A DNA stretch of 64,000 nt, taken from positions 496,001-560,000 of the forward strand of contig NZ_JAASRS010000001.1 of assembly GCF_011761475.1 (NCBI RefSeq), read 5' to 3'. The position numbers and the translations under genes were made by a program. A model generated the notes under the pieces. The model saw only the letters and a list, made by a program, of their open reading frames with translations. It did no database searches and was not told the DNA's origin. The first letter of the stretch is position 1, and each line of letters begins with the position of its first letter. This DNA comes from Saccharococcus thermophilus. Its GTDB lineage: Bacteria; Bacillota; Bacilli; Bacillales; Anoxybacillaceae. Below are positions 9,886 to 17,816 of this stretch, in pieces.

Positions 9886-10224
9886 ATGATAATTCCTGAA
9901 TTATTTTGTTTAACGATAATGGATGAAGACTGGGGAGAGGAGGTTGATGATTTTTGGATAGAAATTGAAGCGGATATTGGTATCAAGGGGGACTCAGATT
10001 CTGCTGAAGTATTTACTATCTATGTTACAAGTCCAAGAAGGTTAGGGGATATGGTGGAAAAGTCAGGATTGGAGATAGCTAGGGGATTGTTTATAATGAA
10101 AGACTTTAATATAAAAAGTGTAGAGGATCGTCTCAAAAAAATACTTGCCCATTGTTCAAGAAAAACCTGGAACGAAACAGCTTTAGCTATTAGTCGGTAC
10201 GCTATTTGGGAGTATGAAAACTAA
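9886..10224 (+). CDS. Imm8-like immunity protein paired with orphan tip A
   Basis: This 112-residue ORF starts 19 bases after the orphan toxin stop, behind GGAGGGAG. The acidic N-terminal half, the central FTIYVTSPRRL strand and the ending RYAIWEYEN resemble the Imm8 family of polymorphic-toxin immunity proteins. This is recognition from memory, not a search. Its likely role is to bind and neutralise the toxin tip encoded just upstream. A Rho-independent terminator lies about 165 bases downstream. Confidence 0.65.
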   Translation: MIIPELFCLTIMDEDWGEEVDDFWIEIEADIGIKGDSDSAEVFTIYVTSPRRLGDMVEKSGLEIARGLFIMKDFNIKSVEDRLKKILAHCSRKTWNETALAISRYAIWEYEN

Positions 10225-10387
10225 ATCGAAGTATAATTGGAAATTTTTTAGATATATAAATCCAATCTATTTTCCTAACATGTCGTCTGGTTAACGTGGG
10301 GGTACTTTAAAGATAGAATTTTTCAAACCTATCTTGACAGAAACACAGAATATTGATGAAGCCTTTTTATGAAAAATTTTTATTTAG

Positions 10388-10423
10388 AGCTCACGACCTA
10401 CTTTAAGGTTTGTGAGCTTTTAT
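10388..10423 (+). terminator. Terminator after the orphan-A immunity gene
   Basis: An 11-12 bp stem, AGCTCACGACC / GGTTTGTGAGCT, is followed by TTTATT. It closes the orphan-A toxin/immunity unit. The flanks from 10225 to 10480 hold no other gene that I can support. Confidence 0.7.
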
Positions 10424-10482
10424 TATCTCAGAGTGAGAAAGAATAACAACTAATAAAGAAATGTAGCCAAACAAAAAACATT

Positions 10483-10779
10483 GATTATGACGAGAGAGGA
10501 AACGTTCGCACCTTCACGACAGGAAACGGAGCCGGTTCGACCTTTACGTATGATGACCGTGGCTTAGTGGAAAGCGTTTCGGTCGGTACGGCGGACGGAA
10601 AAGAAATTTTAGACGTTGAATTAAAACCAAAAGATTCTTGGAAAAGAAGCAATGTAAAAAGGCAACTCAAGAATTATAAGAAAGCCGGCGCATGGATTAT
10701 AATTAGGCAAGTTATTAAAGATATTTTGGGACACACACTCAGAGTGTGTCCCTCTTTGATAGTTTTAGGGGTGAAAAAT
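10483..10779 (+). pseudogene. Internally deleted RHS fragment fused to a toxin-tip remnant (orphan B)
   Basis: Bases 10483-10612 are nearly identical to 5361-5489 of the main RHS gene, a part about 880 bases before the normal core/tip boundary. The similarity stops abruptly at GAAATTTTAG, and the frame continues into an unrelated tail starting DVELKPKDSWKRSNVKRQLK. The DVELK pattern, followed by a Q-L-K-x-Y helix, recalls the (D/E)xK half of PD-(D/E)XK nucleases, so this may be the C-terminal end of a nuclease tip. No stop separates it from the following immunity start. A 9-bp inverted repeat, GGGACACAC / GTGTGTCCC, lies at about 10729-10753. Confidence 0.6.
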
Positions 10780-10819
10780 ATGAATCAATATGAGGAGACG
10801 GTTAGAAATTTAGTTAATA

Positions 10820-12706
10820 CTCACATTTCGCACCCTAACAAGGTCAAAACAAAGGATTTTTTATTTAGTTTTTCAGAATAACTTTTTGACCAACACAACG
10901 AGCGATGGCAATCCTTTTTTTACCATCGCTGGTCGTTCCGTATCACGTTACACGTAGATGCTCTCATCCATGCCCAATCCCTGCAGAATCCTTCGCTGAT
11001 CAGGGGTAAGGGAGCGATCCAGTGAGCGTTGGATGCGCCCATCCGGCAGCTTGAACAGGACGACGTTCACATATTGAAACAGCTGAAAAATCGCCTGTCC
11101 CGTCGGCCGGGTCAGCTTGCGGCCTCCAGGACCCTTCAACGGGTGTTCTGGAGTAATAAACTGACGCACTCGGCGCTGAAAAACGCGGTAAATAGCCAAG
11201 GCCAACAGAAACAAATAGCCTAATACTGCGACCCGTTCTGGTTTTTTGACGTAAATCTCATCCGTGAAAAACGGATCTTTCAAAAAAGCGAAGTTCATTT
11301 CCACCGAGATCTGCCCTTTATACAGCTTCAAGATCTCTTGGGCATCCATGGGTTGGCCCTTCCATTCCTTCGGAACGGTCGTGACAAGGACAAACCGGGA
11401 CGCTTTCCGTCTCGCCTGTTCCCACGCGTCTTGGTCGAATTCGACGTCAAGGTGCAAGAAATACAGCGTCTCCACCTCGGGTTCCGCCCCTTTTTTCGGC
11501 CGTCCGCGCCGTTTTTTCAGGCGTACGATCTCTTCGACCGCGGCCTCAACCCGATGAAACCGGGGGCGAAGGGACGCCTTGAGGGACGCCAAGGCTTGTT
11601 CGGCATCTTCCCGGCAGGAGAAGGGGTGACGCTCCCAACGGGCTTGTTCCTCGCGAAGAAGCTCCGCTTCTTTGGTTCGTTCTTTTTCAAGCGTCTTTCC
11701 TTTTCGCTGGTCGAGCGCGCTCGATTCAACAACGATCAGCCGAACGGGGTGGCCTTCATACGTCGAGGCCGTTTCCCATACCCGGTACGTGGCGCCGTTT
11801 CTCTCCGCCAACGTAAAGGGATCGCTCCATGTCGTGTCCTCAGCATCCGCTTCGGCCAGCGCGGTTTTCACGATCCGGAGCGACGAAGGGCCTCTGGTGA
11901 TCAAAAAGGCGTTGGCCGCTTTGGTTTGCGCCAGGGTCTCTTTCGTCATCGCGGCGGAATCGGCCACGTAAATCCATTCGTCTTCGATTTTGGCCTGCTT
12001 CAGCTGTTCATGGACACGAGACAGCACCTCGGGATTCCATGTTTTATCGGGCAGGTTGCCATCGTGCACATCGCCGTAAAACGGGATGCCGTCCTCGTTG
12101 CCGACCAGTCCGAAACCGATCTGTTTTTGCCAACGATGATGGCGGTTGTAGCCATGTGTGATTTGTAAGGCCTCTAACGAGGCCGATTCATACGCGCCGT
12201 AAACGGTCTTGTCCGTCGTATCGGCGTGGAAGGCTCGGAGGGAAAGGCCTTCTTTTCGATAAATATGAATCAAGCAAGTGCTGATGACGTTGTGAATGCC
12301 AGCCTCATACAGGCGATCGAGATGACGGGCCAACGCATCGTCGTTCAACCAGGAAGGATGGAGATCGGGACGGATGAGTTTCTCACAATCGACCTCCTGA
12401 GCCCAATGTTCCAAGTGAACAAGGGCTTGCCGGCCGTCAAACACATTGTAGAGGATGGCCTGAACGGCATCGCTGACTCGCGTTTGGCACTGCGGATCGA
12501 CGGGCACGAGATGGTCAATCAATTGAGGCAGACCCAGTTTCTTGAATAGGGCACTTATTATATTCAAATAAGAATTGCGATAGACCTTTTTGACTTGAAC
12601 GTTCATAAGTGAAAAACTCCTTTACGTTCCTTGTGTGTCAAGGATTCATTCGACATCGGAACGAAAAAATCCTCCCGATTTTCGTCGAGAGGGTGCGAAA
12701 TGTGAG
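10820..12706 (-). mobile_element. IS1634-family insertion sequence with 6-bp target duplication
   Basis: The 17-bp terminal inverted repeats are perfect: CTCACATTTCGCACCCT at the left and AGGGTGCGAAATGTGAG at the right. The 6-bp direct repeat TTAATA flanks the element at 10814-10819 and 12707-12712. The total length is 1887 bp, with one transposase gene on the minus strand. The clean duplication shows a simple transposition into the immunity gene with no later rearrangement. Confidence 0.92.
10948..12606 (-). CDS. IS1634-family transposase
   Basis: The 552-residue transposase begins MNVQVKKVYRNSYLNIISAL at 12606. It has the DUF4277-type N-terminal region (VSDAVQAILYNVFDGRQAL), a catalytic aspartate segment (LRAFHADTTDKTVYGAY), a second one in WIYVADSAAMTKETL, and a C-terminal FLKDPFFTDEIYVKKPERV stretch typical of the family. 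The frame is complete with no internal stop, so the element looks potentially active. Confidence 0.9.
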   Translation of the reverse strand: MNVQVKKVYRNSYLNIISALFKKLGLPQLIDHLVPVDPQCQTRVSDAVQAILYNVFDGRQALVHLEHWAQEVDCEKLIRPDLHPSWLNDDALARHLDRLYEAGIHNVISTCLIHIYRKEGLSLRAFHADTTDKTVYGAYESASLEALQITHGYNRHHRWQKQIGFGLVGNEDGIPFYGDVHDGNLPDKTWNPEVLSRVHEQLKQAKIEDEWIYVADSAAMTKETLAQTKAANAFLITRGPSSLRIVKTALAEADAEDTTWSDPFTLAERNGATYRVWETASTYEGHPVRLIVVESSALDQRKGKTLEKERTKEAELLREEQARWERHPFSCREDAEQALASLKASLRPRFHRVEAAVEEIVRLKKRRGRPKKGAEPEVETLYFLHLDVEFDQDAWEQARRKASRFVLVTTVPKEWKGQPMDAQEILKLYKGQISVEMNFAFLKDPFFTDEIYVKKPERVAVLGYLFLLALAIYRVFQRRVRQFITPEHPLKGPGGRKLTRPTGQAIFQLFQYVNVVLFKLPDGRIQRSLDRSLTPDQRRILQGLGMDESIYV

Positions 12707-12824
12707 TTAATAATTTTAATGAGCATAATATAGATATAGTTGCTCAAGATTTAGTTAAGATGGGAAGAGACATAATTACTATCCTACAAAAATACTTTTA
12801 TAAAGTAGATCCTACTGGCAAGAT

Positions 12825-14258
12825 GGTACCGTCAAGAATTTTGTGTAATGTAAATGGGGTAGGGTTTCTCTGAAATGGATTTGAATTGATAGGGGACTGA
12901 TTTTCTCCACACAGGAGACTGAATATTCAGTCTCTTGTGTGGAAAGGGAGAATCCCCTTATTTTGTTTATTTACAATATTTGGTTAACAATAACGTTCTT
13001 CAAACATTCGTTGAAGGGCTTCCTGCGCTTCGGCAAATCCTCTTAACTTTCGCCCTGCCCATTTCTCATTAAAATCTTGGATGGTCAAATACACGACTTT
13101 TTCCGCGGCTTCTAAACTGCTCAAACTGTTCATCGGCTTTAGACGTTTCCGAATCTCTTTGATCGTTCGTTCGATGACATTCGTCGTGTAAATCACACTT
13201 CGAATACTGCTTGGATAATCCATAAATGTAAGGAGGACATCCAACTCATTGGCCCAAGATTGAACTTCTCTTGGATATTTGCTGGACCATTTCGACTCAA
13301 ACTGTTGAAACATTTGTAACGCCATCTCCTTATTCGGCGCGCGATAAATCAGCTTGAGATCCTCGGCCACTTCGAATTGGTCTTTTTTCCGAACACGGCT
13401 GAGGGTGTTGCGGACTTTGTGCACGACACAGCGCTGCACATCGGCTTTCGGATACACCGCCTTAAAGGCTTCCTCCAGCCCCGGAAGGCCATCGAAGACG
13501 CCAAGAAGCACTTCCTTGACGCCTCTTTGGTAGAGGTGTTGAAGAATTTCCTGCCATCCATAGGCGCTTTCTTGTCCTCCCACGAAGAAATCCAGAATTT
13601 CTCGATACCCTTCTTCATTCACTCCTAACACCACATAAATGACTTCTTTCTCTACCGTATCGCGGCGAAGTTTCACGTACAAGCCGTCCAAATATAAGAC
13701 AGAATAACGTTTGGATAGTGGACGATGGTGCCATTTCTCGATGTCTTCTTTCACGACATCGGTAATACGGCTGATCGTCGCTGGAGAATAAGCATTTCCT
13801 AGAATTCGTTCGATAAACTTGCCAATTTCCCGTGTACTCATGCCACTTTGATACATCCTAATGATGGCTTCCTCCAGCCAGCCGGTGTGGCGTTGATAAG
13901 GGGCAAACAACTGTGTTTGAAATTCCCCGTTTCGGTCTCTTGGAACCAAAAGACCCTCAATCCGGCCATATTGCGTATCTAGATTTCGCTGATAGTAGCC
14001 GTTTCTCATATTCGGCGTTCCAGCCTGTTCGATTTCGAGGAAATGTTTGATTTCTTCCCGCATAATCAGCTCTAATTTTTCCTTCACAAACTGACGAATG
14101 ACACTTTCCAGTTGATTTGCCCAGTCGACATTCGGTATACTTCTTTTAGACATAGGTAGGGTACTCCTTTCTCTAAGATTTTTGGTCCAATCAGAGAATA
14201 CCCTACCTTTTTTCTTTTGTTCTAGCAAAATGCTTTACACAAACTTTTATACATCATC
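12825..14258 (-). mobile_element. IS256-family insertion sequence (copy 1) with 8-bp target duplication
   Basis: The ends are imperfect 24-bp inverted repeats sharing the inner TTTGTGTAA block. The 8-bp direct repeat GGCAAGAT flanks the element at 12817-12824 and 14259-14266. Length is 1434 bp. It is the near-identical partner of the element at 45294-46726 (1433 bp), which itself sits in a different target with its own 8-bp repeat. This is the second insertion into the same immunity gene. Confidence 0.92.
12984..14153 (-). CDS. IS256-family (mutator-type) transposase, copy 1
   Basis: The start is the ATG at 14153 (MSKRSIPNVDWANQLES), 389 residues. The frame is open further upstream, but that part is the IS end. 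The catalytic DDE residues fit LYLDGLYVK, GVFDGLPGLEEAF and TTNVIERTIKEIRKRLKP. It differs from the copy at 45400 by scattered substitutions (for example SKR versus SK at the N terminus). It is complete and probably functional. Confidence 0.92.
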   Translation of the reverse strand: MSKRSIPNVDWANQLESVIRQFVKEKLELIMREEIKHFLEIEQAGTPNMRNGYYQRNLDTQYGRIEGLLVPRDRNGEFQTQLFAPYQRHTGWLEEAIIRMYQSGMSTREIGKFIERILGNAYSPATISRITDVVKEDIEKWHHRPLSKRYSVLYLDGLYVKLRRDTVEKEVIYVVLGVNEEGYREILDFFVGGQESAYGWQEILQHLYQRGVKEVLLGVFDGLPGLEEAFKAVYPKADVQRCVVHKVRNTLSRVRKKDQFEVAEDLKLIYRAPNKEMALQMFQQFESKWSSKYPREVQSWANELDVLLTFMDYPSSIRSVIYTTNVIERTIKEIRKRLKPMNSLSSLEAAEKVVYLTIQDFNEKWAGRKLRGFAEAQEALQRMFEERYC

Positions 14259-15051
14259 GGCAAGATTGGTATATTAGAAACATTGAAATTATTAAATGAC
14301 AGTAGTGTAATCCCTTTTTTGAAAACTATTCTTGAAGATGAAACAGAGATATTTTTTGTTAAAGCTTATGCAGAAAGTGTATTGGATTTTTTAGAGGGTA
14401 AGGAAACTCAATTAAAAAGAAAGATTCACAATTTATCTAAAAAAAGTGGTACGAATTTAATCGCAGACATAGCTATGATAGGAGTAATTAGCAATTATAA
14501 TGCTATAAGAGAATTAGACAAAATCAAGACGAATAACAAAGAGGTACTGGAACAAATCAAGGTAGCAAAATTACAAATAATGTGTGGAATAGAAGAAATA
14601 ATCAAGGAGTACAGAAAACCAGATTCCCGTTATTCTCATAAAGCATTAGCAGAGGCTATTTATCATTCATTTGATCATCCAGAAGCATCAAAAGTTATAA
14701 TAGAAGATCTCTTTAGTGAGGAATTTGAGCGTATTTTTAGTGCCGTTACTCTACTTGCTTTCGCGGGAAAATTTCCTAAGGATAAAGTTACCAGGGATGT
14801 AGTAAATAAGTTCTTTGAAATTTTAACGGGTGATTTTAATACAACACTAAAGAATCATGCCATACTTGCAATAGGTAGATATGGAAATACTGATGATGCA
14901 TCAAGGCTTGAAAGAATTGTTGAGGAAAAAAAGTATTTAACAAAAAAGAAATTTTGGAAATGGCTAAGTGAAAGCGCACTATTAGACGATATCAAAATCA
15001 CAATAAAGAAATTGAAACAAAAGAAATAGACGATTCACACTCTAAATGAGT

Positions 15052-15476
15052 AACAAGGAAACATTGTGTTCCGTTACCAATATGATTCGTGGGGGAACAT
15101 TCTTTCCCAATCCGACGCCTTGGCGGAGGAAAACCCATACCGATATGTGGGATACCAATATGACCAAGAAGCGGCTCTCTATTACTTAATTACCCGATAC
15201 TATCATCCAACGCATGGCGTGTTCCTTTCCTTGAATCGAGATTCAGGGGATGTGGACGATATCCTCATGCAGAATGGGTATGCGTATGCGAACAAACAGC
15301 CCAATGATAGTTCGGATGGGGGATCTGTGCATGCTGTAGGGCTTTATTTTGTTCGTATGAGTAAAAGGTTTGTTAGGGAAAATCCGTTCCCTTCTTCATC
15401 GGAGGAGATGGGTAAAAGCGAATCGCATAAAAAGGACTCCCTTCTTGTAAGATGGCAAAAAACAAACAGGGGGTAA
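15052..15476 (+). pseudogene. Decayed RHS core relic (orphan C)
   Basis: Bases 15052-15290 repeat the end of the RHS core (GNIVxRYQYDxWGNILSQS through QNGYAYAN), but conserved positions are lost: NNNPVMLVDPDG is replaced by KQPNDSSDGG, and SLDPD by SLNRD. A short AVGLYFV stretch matches the beginning of the main gene's tip, then the frame ends at 15476 with sequence unlike any tip seen here. There is no ribosome binding site or good start. It is best read as an eroded cassette at the edge of the array. Confidence 0.7.
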
Positions 15477-15713
15477 CAGATGCCTATGCAAAAAGATAAT
15501 ACCGTTCTCCGCCTGTCGCCAAGCCTAAAAGAATAAGAAGGGGAATTGTTCCGGTTATTGCGGAAATGCTTCGCAAAATGAATGGAGATGGGGATCATTT
15601 GGCGTGGTTTAGCGTGGTACTGGTGAGGGAAAACGCTTGACTAAATCTGTAAATAACATTTCCTTCAAAAATTCTCCTCCAACATTTTGAATCAGTCGGC
15701 ATAAAGTTTATGG
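15477..15713. other. Intergenic stretch between the RHS array and his operon
   Basis: No supportable gene is seen on either strand here. Short frames exist, but they lack ribosome binding sites and family-like sequence. It probably contains further decayed tip or immunity sequence from the relic upstream. Confidence 0.5.
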
Positions 15714-15742
15714 TTGACGTCACGGCCAATGAGGAGTAAACT
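15714..15742 (+). promoter_or_regulatory. Candidate sigma-A promoter of the his operon
   Basis: TTGACG at 15714-15719 and TAAACT at 15737-15742 are separated by 17 bases. They lie about 65 bases before the hisZ ATG, the only good candidate between the RHS relic and hisZ. No T-box-like leader fits in the remaining space. Confidence 0.5.
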
Positions 15743-15807
15743 ACTAATAACTTCACTTCTCTACCATATTAGCAAACTAAAGCATTTATTATAAAGGACG
15801 TGTGAAC

Positions 15808-16986
15808 ATGTCAAAAAAGTTGTTTATGTTTGAAAAACCGTTAGGCATGCGCGATACGTTGCCGTTCTTATATGAAATGAAAAAACGTGTCCGCCAAGCG
15901 ATGGCGGATGAAATCGAAAAGTGGGGATATGAGTTTATTGAAACGCCGACGCTGGAGTATTACGAAACAGTCGGTTCGGTTTCGGCGATCGCGGACCATC
16001 GGCTGTTTAAACTGCTCGATCAGCAAGGGCATACGCTGGTGCTTCGCCCGGATATGACGGCGCCGATCGCAAGGCTGGCCGCTTCCCGGCTTTACAAAGA
16101 TGGCAATCCGCTCCGCCTTGCCTATAACGCAAACGTGTTCCGCGCCCAGCAGCACGAGGGAGGGCGTCCGGCGGAGTTTGAACAAATCGGTGTTGAATGC
16201 ATCGGGGATGGGACGATCGCGGCCGATGCGGAAGTGATTAGCTTAATGATTGCCATGCTTAAACGCGCCGGACTGCAGCATTTTACTGTTACGATCGGCC
16301 ATATTGGCTATGTCAACGCTTTATTTTTAGAGATTTTAGGAAATGAAGAGCGGGCTAGCGTGTTGCGACGCTTCTTATATGAAAAAAATTATGTTGGCTA
16401 TCGCGAACACGTCCAATCACTGCCGCTTTCCTCCATTGACCAAAAACGCCTGCTTCAGCTTCTTTCGCTGCGTGGCTGCGGCATGATGCTGGAAGAGGCG
16501 AAAGAAGTGATCCATTGCGAAGAAGGAAAGCGCGCTGCAGAGGAGCTCGACTCGCTGCTTCGCGCGCTGAACATGTACGGAGTCGCCGATGAGGTGAAAT
16601 TCGATTTGACGCTTGTCAGCCATATGAGCTATTATACGGGCATTTTATTTGAAGTGTACGCCGAACAGGTTGGTTTTCCGATCGGAAATGGCGGCCGCTA
16701 TGACGACCTATTGGAGAAGTTTGCCCGCAAAGCTCCGGCGACTGGCTTCGGCATTCGCGTCGATCGGCTTATCGAAGCACTTGGCGAATCAGAAGCGGAG
16801 CCGAACATCGAGTGCATCGTATTTAGCCAAGAGCGGTTTGCCGAGGCGATTGAATTGGCTGTCGCCAAGCGCCGCGAAGGGAAACGCGTCGTTTTGCAGC
16901 ACATTTCCGGGATTCGGGATATTGATGCCTACAGCAAACGGTATCCGTCGATGACGTATTTGCTTGGAAGCAAAGAAAAAGAGTAA
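15808..16986 (+). CDS. hisZ: ATP phosphoribosyltransferase regulatory subunit
   Basis: HisZ is a histidyl-tRNA synthetase paralogue that pairs with short HisG to make active, feedback-inhibited ATP phosphoribosyltransferase, the first enzyme of histidine synthesis. The protein (392 residues from the ATG at 15808) keeps the class II synthetase-like fold with LVLRPDMTAPIARLAA and GGRYDDLLEKFARKAPATGFG. At this length it lacks the anticodon-binding domain of HisRS. A GTG at 15802 is too close to the AAAGGA site, so ATG is preferred. It is the first gene of a complete his operon; about 195 bases of structured sequence separate it from hisG. Confidence 0.93.
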   Translation: MSKKLFMFEKPLGMRDTLPFLYEMKKRVRQAMADEIEKWGYEFIETPTLEYYETVGSVSAIADHRLFKLLDQQGHTLVLRPDMTAPIARLAASRLYKDGNPLRLAYNANVFRAQQHEGGRPAEFEQIGVECIGDGTIAADAEVISLMIAMLKRAGLQHFTVTIGHIGYVNALFLEILGNEERASVLRRFLYEKNYVGYREHVQSLPLSSIDQKRLLQLLSLRGCGMMLEEAKEVIHCEEGKRAAEELDSLLRALNMYGVADEVKFDLTLVSHMSYYTGILFEVYAEQVGFPIGNGGRYDDLLEKFARKAPATGFGIRVDRLIEALGESEAEPNIECIVFSQERFAEAIELAVAKRREGKRVVLQHISGIRDIDAYSKRYPSMTYLLGSKEKE

Positions 16987-17037
16987 TCAGGCGCGATGAT
17001 TGACCAGCAAAAAAACAGTTGCCATTGGTCTATATGT

Positions 17038-17107
17038 AGCTTTTCTGCCGGAGTCGGCAAGCTAATGCTTACCGGCTAGGCAAGTGTAGCATGCTGGCAG
17101 AAAAGCT
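17038..17107 (+). promoter_or_regulatory. Long structured palindrome between hisZ and hisG
   Basis: A perfect 12-bp inverted repeat (AGCTTTTCTGCC / GGCAGAAAAGCT) encloses 46 bases. These contain a second hairpin, CGGCAAGC-TAAT-GCTTACCG, with one mismatch. No T-run follows, so it is not a simple terminator. It could be an RNA processing or stabilising element, a cis-regulatory fold, or a small palindromic mobile repeat. Confidence 0.55.
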
Positions 17108-17181
17108 GAGTTCATTCTTTGTTAGGCTTATTGCTACACTATTATATCTTGATAATCAACACTCATAAGGAGTGACAAACG

Positions 17182-17802
17182 ATGCTCACTGTTGCGATGC
17201 CGAAAGGGCGTATTTTCGAAGAAGCGGTCGATCTGCTTCGCAAAGCGGATTACACGCTCCCTCCGGAATTTGCCGAGTCAAGAAAACTAATGATTGAAGT
17301 TCCGAAAGAAAACATGCGCTTTATTCTCGCCAAGCCGATGGACGTCGTCACCTATGTGGAACATGGGGTGGCCGATTTAGGCATTGCCGGTAAAGACGTG
17401 ATGATGGAAGAAGAGCGCGATGTGTACGAGCTGTTAGATTTAAAGATTAGCAAATGTCATTTAGCGGTGGCAGGATTGCCGGGTGTGCGCATGAATCAAA
17501 TCGCGCCGCGCGTAGCGACGAAATACCCAAATATCGCCTCTAGCTATTTTCGCGAACAAGGCGAGCAAGTCGAAATTATTCGGTTGAATGGCTCCATTGA
17601 GCTGGCGCCGTTAATCGGTCTTGCCGACCGCATTGTCGATATTGTCTCAACCGGACGGACGCTGAAAGAAAACGGGCTGGTAGAATTGGAGAAAATCGCT
17701 GATGTCACATCGCGATTAATCGTCAACCCGGTCAGCTACCGCATGAAAGACGAAGCGGTTGATGAGCTAGTTCATCGTTTATCCGAAGTCATTCCGCAAT
17801 GA
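17182..17802 (+). CDS. hisG: ATP phosphoribosyltransferase catalytic subunit (short form)
   Basis: HisG condenses ATP with PRPP in the committed step of histidine synthesis. At 206 residues it is the short form lacking the C-terminal regulatory domain, which explains the hisZ gene upstream. The phosphoribosyl-binding segment [10 protein letters not shown] is at residues 151-160, and [11 protein letters not shown] at about 67-77. The start ATG is preceded by AAGGAGTG. Its stop overlaps the upstream edge of the hisD reading frame, implying translational coupling. Confidence 0.95.
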   Translation: MLTVAMPKGRIFEEAVDLLRKADYTLPPEFAESRKLMIEVPKENMRFILAKPMDVVTYVEHGVADLGIAGKDVMMEEERDVYELLDLKISKCHLAVAGLPGVRMNQIAPRVATKYPNIASSYFREQGEQVEIIRLNGSIELAPLIGLADRIVDIVSTGRTLKENGLVELEKIADVTSRLIVNPVSYRMKDEAVDELVHRLSEVIPQ

Positions 17803-17816
17803 AGGAGAGAGCAAAC

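Larger units (their letters stand above)
10780..15029 (+). pseudogene. HEAT-like immunity gene split by two insertion sequences
   Basis: The gene starts at the ATG at 10780 (behind AGGGGTG). It is interrupted after 10819 by an IS1634-type element, resumes at 12713-12824, is interrupted again by an IS256-type element, and resumes at 14267-15029. Removing each IS with one copy of its target duplication (TTAATA and GGCAAGAT) leaves 40 + 112 + 763 = 915 bases, an uninterrupted frame of 304 codons plus stop. The reconstructed protein starts MNQYEETVRNLVNNFNEHN and has alternating helical, HEAT-like segments (VIPFLKTILEDE; ILAIGRYGNTDDASRLERI). Its place behind an RHS tip remnant suggests immunity. 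The 3' part could still yield a 248-residue fragment from a TTG at 14283. Confidence 0.8.

Noticed and set aside
11338-12168. 276-residue plus-strand frame inside the IS1634 element
   Set aside because: It is antisense to an intact transposase with all family motifs; a long shadow frame due to GC-rich codon bias.
15344-15598. 84-residue minus-strand frame antisense to the decayed RHS relic
   Set aside because: It overlaps degenerate RHS sequence, has no start signal, and its composition looks like random translation.
15743-15807. T-box or other histidine riboswitch before hisZ
   Set aside because: Only about 65 bases lie between the candidate promoter and the start codon, with no T-box consensus or terminator hairpin.
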